Assembly: GCA_049662565.1 (NCBI GenBank)
Contig: JBATBW010000167.1
Location: 1-9,328 of the forward strand
DNA: 9,328 nucleotides
Source of the DNA: JBATBW01 sp049662565
GTDB lineage: Bacteria > Bacillota_I > Bacilli_A > Erysipelotrichales > Erysipelotrichaceae
Direction of reading: 5' to 3'
In this document: in pieces, positions 6,736 through 9,328 of the stretch
Layout of the letters: each line of letters begins with the position of its first letter
How positions within the stretch are numbered: position 1 is the first letter of the stretch
Program-made: the position numbers and the translations under genes
The notes under the pieces: model-generated
What the model saw: the letters and a program-made list of their open reading frames with translations, nothing else
The model's database searches: none
What the model was told of the DNA's origin: nothing

Positions 6736-7187
6736 AAAAACTCTTTAATTGTATCTACAGCAAGTTGGTGATCTTGCTCCATAGATAAACCACTAACACA
6801 TATCGCGCCAACAAACCCATTATTTTTCACAAAAATAGGAACTCCGCCCATAATGCCAACATAGTCCTTTAAATCTAAACCCCATCTTTGAGCTAATAAA
6901 TTTTGATCACCTTTAATACGATAATAAACATATTTACTAGAATGTTGGAAATGCAATACTGTATTTCTTTTTCTTCTCAACCAATTATCATTTTCACAAG
7001 AACTATTATCCCCAGTAAAATGATAAAGAGTTTTATTATAGGCAAATATATCCACACATACTTCCGGATTGTTTTTAAATGAATATTCGCTTATTTTTTT
7101 CCCAATTTCATAAGCAATACGGCTATTAAACTCATCAAAAACCAATTCTTTTTCTTCCGATAATGCTAATTGTAAATTTTCATCCAT
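6723..7187 (-). CDS. UPF0303 / GlcG-HbpS-like family protein
   Basis: A 154-residue cytoplasmic protein of the UPF0303 family, related to the GlcG/HbpS fold that is sometimes annotated as heme-degrading; its actual role is not established. The family pattern is clear: CVDIFAYNKTLYHF (44-57), NDNWLRRKRNTVLHF (66-80), SSKYVYYR (83-90), then MGGVPIFV (113-120) and GFVGAICVSGLSMEQDH (124-140). There is no signal peptide or membrane span. ATG 7187 is preceded by AAGGGAGAAG. It is the first gene of the operon; its stop lies within the serine dehydratase gene (13-bp overlap), so the two proteins are probably made together. This hints at a role linked to serine or iron-sulfur metabolism, which is inference only. 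Confidence 0.85.
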   Translation of the reverse strand: MDENLQLALSEEKELVFDEFNSRIAYEIGKKISEYSFKNNPEVCVDIFAYNKTLYHFTGDNSSCENDNWLRRKRNTVLHFQHSSKYVYYRIKGDQNLLAQRWGLDLKDYVGIMGGVPIFVKNNGFVGAICVSGLSMEQDHQLAVDTIKEFLCNR

Positions 7188-7211
7188 AATCTTCTCCCTT
7201 TTCCACTATAT

Positions 7212-7239
7212 ATTATACTGTATTATCCAAAACTATCAA
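7212..7239 (-). promoter_or_regulatory. Sigma-A-type promoter for the UPF0303-serine dehydratase-transketolase operon
   Basis: On the minus strand TTGATA (7239-7234) and a perfect TATAAT (7217-7212) are separated by 16 bp. The predicted start near 7205 leaves a short leader with the SD AAGGGAGAAG (about 7191-7200). It sits directly after the terminator of the preceding gene, so the operon has its own promoter. Confidence 0.75.
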
Positions 7240-7247
7240 CACATTAC

Positions 7248-7274
7248 AAAAAAACAAGTGAAAAATCACCTGTT
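7248..7274 (-). terminator. Intrinsic terminator of the CoA-binding protein gene
   Basis: On the minus strand AACAGGTGA (7274-7266), loop TTTT, then TCACTTGTT (7261-7253) form a 9-bp stem with one G-U pair. The T-run 7254-7248 follows. The stem overlaps the stop codon of the gene it terminates. Confidence 0.85.
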
Positions 7275-7632
7275 ATTTGTTTTTATAAACTCGTAATCCA
7301 ACTAATAAACAACCATCAACATAAGGAATGTGATTTTCATTTAAATAATTTAATAAATTATCATCACTAGCACCCGGTTGAATCACAATACATTTAAAAT
7401 CCTTTTTGTTTTCTTTCAATAAATTCAATCCCTTTACCGGATGGATACACAAATCAATAATATCAATATCTTGTTCAATATCATTTAAAGTCGACAATTC
7501 TTTACCTACGGCAAAAACATCATATCCAGCTTCTAACATCGCATTTTTAATACGATAAGCATACTTTTCTTCATTTAATGTATCACCAACTACCGCAAAA
7601 CTTTGACAATTCATAATTTCTTCCATCGTCAT
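7273..7632 (-). CDS. CoA-binding domain protein (YccU-like)
   Basis: A 119-residue cytoplasmic single-domain protein with a Rossmann-type CoA-binding fold (CoA_binding_2 / YccU-like). Evidence: SFAVVGDTLNEEKYAYRI (11-28, the glycine-containing first strand-turn-helix), AMLEAGYDVFAVGKE (31-45, second strand), DIDIIDLCIHPVKG (55-68), IVIQPGASDDNLLNYL (82-97) and PYVDGCLLVGLRVY (103-116). The ligand and reaction are not known for most of this family. Start choice: ATG 7632 follows the textbook SD AGAGGTGATAA. An upstream in-frame start at 7659 lies before this SD and would add 9 unlikely residues. It lies 55 nt after the membrane-protein gene with no terminator between, so it could be read from that transcript. 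A weak extended -10 (TGTTAATAT) also lies in the gap. Confidence 0.8.
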   Translation of the reverse strand: MTMEEIMNCQSFAVVGDTLNEEKYAYRIKNAMLEAGYDVFAVGKELSTLNDIEQDIDIIDLCIHPVKGLNLLKENKKDFKCIVIQPGASDDNLLNYLNENHIPYVDGCLLVGLRVYKNK

Positions 7633-7687
7633 ATTTATCACCTCTACTAATATTAACACTAAAACATATTGATATCTATGATTATGC

Positions 7688-9247
7688 CTATTTCAATTTA
7701 AATGTTTTATCCGCCAACTTATAAACTAATAATACGCTAATCAAACAATAAAGTGTTGCAAAAACTATAATGCCAATACCAAATAGAAATATCGTAAATT
7801 TTAGTTGCACCAACAAAACACATAGAAAATATGTAAATCCCATGACTATATTATATGGAATACTCTTTACTTCCGTTTCCTTATTAAACGGTTGAAACAA
7901 ATAATACATCGTCAAATAGTGAACACTAAAAAATACCGATAAACTCAAAATAGCTGCAATCAAAATCAAATAATTCCAATTATTACTAGTACCGCCACTC
8001 AAATAAAGAACAAAAGTAAACCCAAAAGCCATAATCATTGAAGGCAATAAATTAATCATAATCAATGTCCGCAACCTAATCAAAAACAACTTCAAAATAT
8101 TATTCCGATCTTTAAAAAATTGATAACTAAACAAACCATAATCACAGTTACCAAACAACGCTTGCGTAATGATACTACCCCGGTTAATAAAATACATCAT
8201 CGCTACTAAAAAAGGAATTATCCGCGACATAAACATATTAATACCCATTGATATCTCCCAACTCACTTGAGTTGCAAATATCAATCCAATAACCACAACA
8301 CCACTAACAACTGAAACGATTAAACTACTCGACCATAAAATCTTTTTATGTCTTTTCACAAATAAATCATTTAACAACTCAAAACCTTCTTTATTACTAG
8401 TAACTAAAGCACCGCTATAAATGAGATTCTTGTTCGTCTTGTTTTTAATCTTCGTTACATCAATCGCATTAAAGTATTCGTTTAAAGATTGTTGATACAA
8501 AACCCGATATTTATTGAAACGGCATATGTAACTTAAACTAAACAAACCACCAATAACCATCAATACCAAAATCCCGATTGCCACAACATCAATAAACATC
8601 AAATTGATTAAAGGCATACCATAAGCAAGAGCTAACATTACTAAAACAAAAGTAATAACCAATTTATAATTAGTCGGTTTAAACCCATGTTTCTTATACA
8701 AACTTAAATAAACATAAGAATAAACTAACTTAATCCCTACAACCGCAAAAGGCACTAAAATATGAACATACAGCGGCAAATCCATAAAAGGTGAAACAAA
8801 GAAAACACCTAATATCAGATAAACTATGATAAATCCTAGTAATCTATACCCATAGTTGACAACCGCATATTTTCGCGCATCAATATTCAATAAAACGACA
8901 CTATAATATTTATCTTTAGAAGGATTCAGCAAATCATTATTATTAACCGCTCCAATTAAACTTAAAATTATAATTAAATGTAAATACAAAAGACCCTTAT
9001 CTACTAAAGGATAAAAAGTCAAAGGATAAATAATCATAAAACTAAAAAACAAATACTTTCCAAAAACTAACATAAATAGTTCATAAATCCCAAAGATGAT
9101 TGAAGATATGACTTTAAATATTTTATTTTTAGAAAGCTTGTTAGGCAAAAAACGATTGAATAATTTAAGTTGCCTAATCCTATATAAAATACTATTAACC
9201 AAATATATCTTTTTTATTTGAAAAGAAATTAATAAAGTTTTAATCAT
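7688..9247 (-). CDS. Large multi-span membrane protein, probable ABC-2-type exporter permease
   Basis: A 519-residue integral membrane protein with roughly 10-12 hydrophobic spans, arranged as N-terminal (about 50-100), middle (135-240) and C-terminal (305-510) groups. A polar cytoplasmic-looking segment lies near 242-303. It has no signal peptide; a basic N-terminal region (FQIKKIYLVNSILYRIRQLK) precedes the first span. The segment NNNDLLNPSKDKYYSVVLLNIDARKY (102-127) resembles a motif of Bacillota ABC-2-type exporter permeases in which a soluble loop follows the first spans. The ATG overlaps the preceding gene by 8 nt, and the SD CGGAGAG lies inside that gene, a layout typical of ATPase-permease pairs. 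Substrate is unknown. It ends in TAG, the only such stop among the intact genes here. The exporter assignment rests on topology and context, not on a decisive motif. Confidence 0.6.
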   Translation of the reverse strand: MIKTLLISFQIKKIYLVNSILYRIRQLKLFNRFLPNKLSKNKIFKVISSIIFGIYELFMLVFGKYLFFSFMIIYPLTFYPLVDKGLLYLHLIIILSLIGAVNNNDLLNPSKDKYYSVVLLNIDARKYAVVNYGYRLLGFIIVYLILGVFFVSPFMDLPLYVHILVPFAVVGIKLVYSYVYLSLYKKHGFKPTNYKLVITFVLVMLALAYGMPLINLMFIDVVAIGILVLMVIGGLFSLSYICRFNKYRVLYQQSLNEYFNAIDVTKIKNKTNKNLIYSGALVTSNKEGFELLNDLFVKRHKKILWSSSLIVSVVSGVVVIGLIFATQVSWEISMGINMFMSRIIPFLVAMMYFINRGSIITQALFGNCDYGLFSYQFFKDRNNILKLFLIRLRTLIMINLLPSMIMAFGFTFVLYLSGGTSNNWNYLILIAAILSLSVFFSVHYLTMYYLFQPFNKETEVKSIPYNIVMGFTYFLCVLLVQLKFTIFLFGIGIIVFATLYCLISVLLVYKLADKTFKLK

Positions 9248-9328
9248 TGTTGCTCTCCGTTAGAGCATGTATAATCTTATCCTTAAACTCACTACTATTT
9301 AAGTTGTCTTTATCAATCGCTTCTAATG
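9240..9328 (-). CDS. 3' end of an upstream gene, probably the exporter ATPase (partial)
   Basis: The last 28 codons of a minus-strand gene that starts beyond the window. They read LEAIDKDNLNSSEFKDKIIH, then ALTESNND, then TAA at 9242-9240. The stop overlaps the start of the membrane-protein gene (ATGATTAA arrangement), implying translational coupling. The charged C-terminal tail carries no diagnostic motif. The call of ABC ATPase is inferred only from the neighbour. Confidence 0.45.
   Translation of the reverse strand, partial: LEAIDKDNLNSSEFKDKIIHALTESNND

Overview
The window looks like chromosome from a low-GC Gram-positive bacterium (Bacillota; a gut Erysipelotrichia-like or related lineage is a guess). 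It is AT-rich throughout and has Shine-Dalgarno (SD) sites of the AGGAGGTGAT type. It also carries a single-chain iron-sulfur serine dehydratase and a split transketolase. All predicted Trp residues that I checked are coded by TGG, and no intact gene stops with TGA: the intact genes stop with TAA, except one TAG.

Layout. (1) 1-854, minus strand: a small secreted-protein gene that appears frameshifted (343-842), followed by a 61-residue unknown protein (137-322); 1-136 holds no convincing gene. (2) 855-1133: divergent intergenic region with an extended -10 promoter facing right, nested inverted repeats around that promoter, and a very strong SD in front of a six-codon ORF facing left. (3) 1134-3796, plus strand: a compact three-gene operon. 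It encodes a betaine/choline/ergothioneine-class ABC importer whose permease is fused to its substrate-binding domain, its ATPase without CBS domains, and a DUF302 protein. A bidirectional hairpin terminator (3796-3825) ends it. (4) 3818-7187, minus strand: a tightly packed operon, UPF0303 protein, L-serine dehydratase, transketolase N-half, transketolase C-half, behind a clear sigma-A-type promoter (7212-7239). (5) 7273-7632, minus strand: a CoA-binding-fold protein with its own terminator. (6) 7688-9328, minus strand: a large multi-span membrane protein, probably the permease of an ABC-2-type exporter, whose start overlaps the 3' end of another gene (probably its ATPase) cut by the window edge.

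How they work together. The plus-strand operon should import a quaternary-ammonium-like compound in an ATP-dependent way, with a DUF302 protein of unknown role made from the same message. The large minus-strand operon is metabolic: serine is deaminated to pyruvate, and transketolase links pentose and triose phosphates. No CRISPR array, tRNA, rRNA, intact mobile element or obvious new defence system is visible. The most unusual points are the importer-DUF302 operon with its operator-like promoter, and the terminal-cysteine active-site signature of the serine dehydratase.
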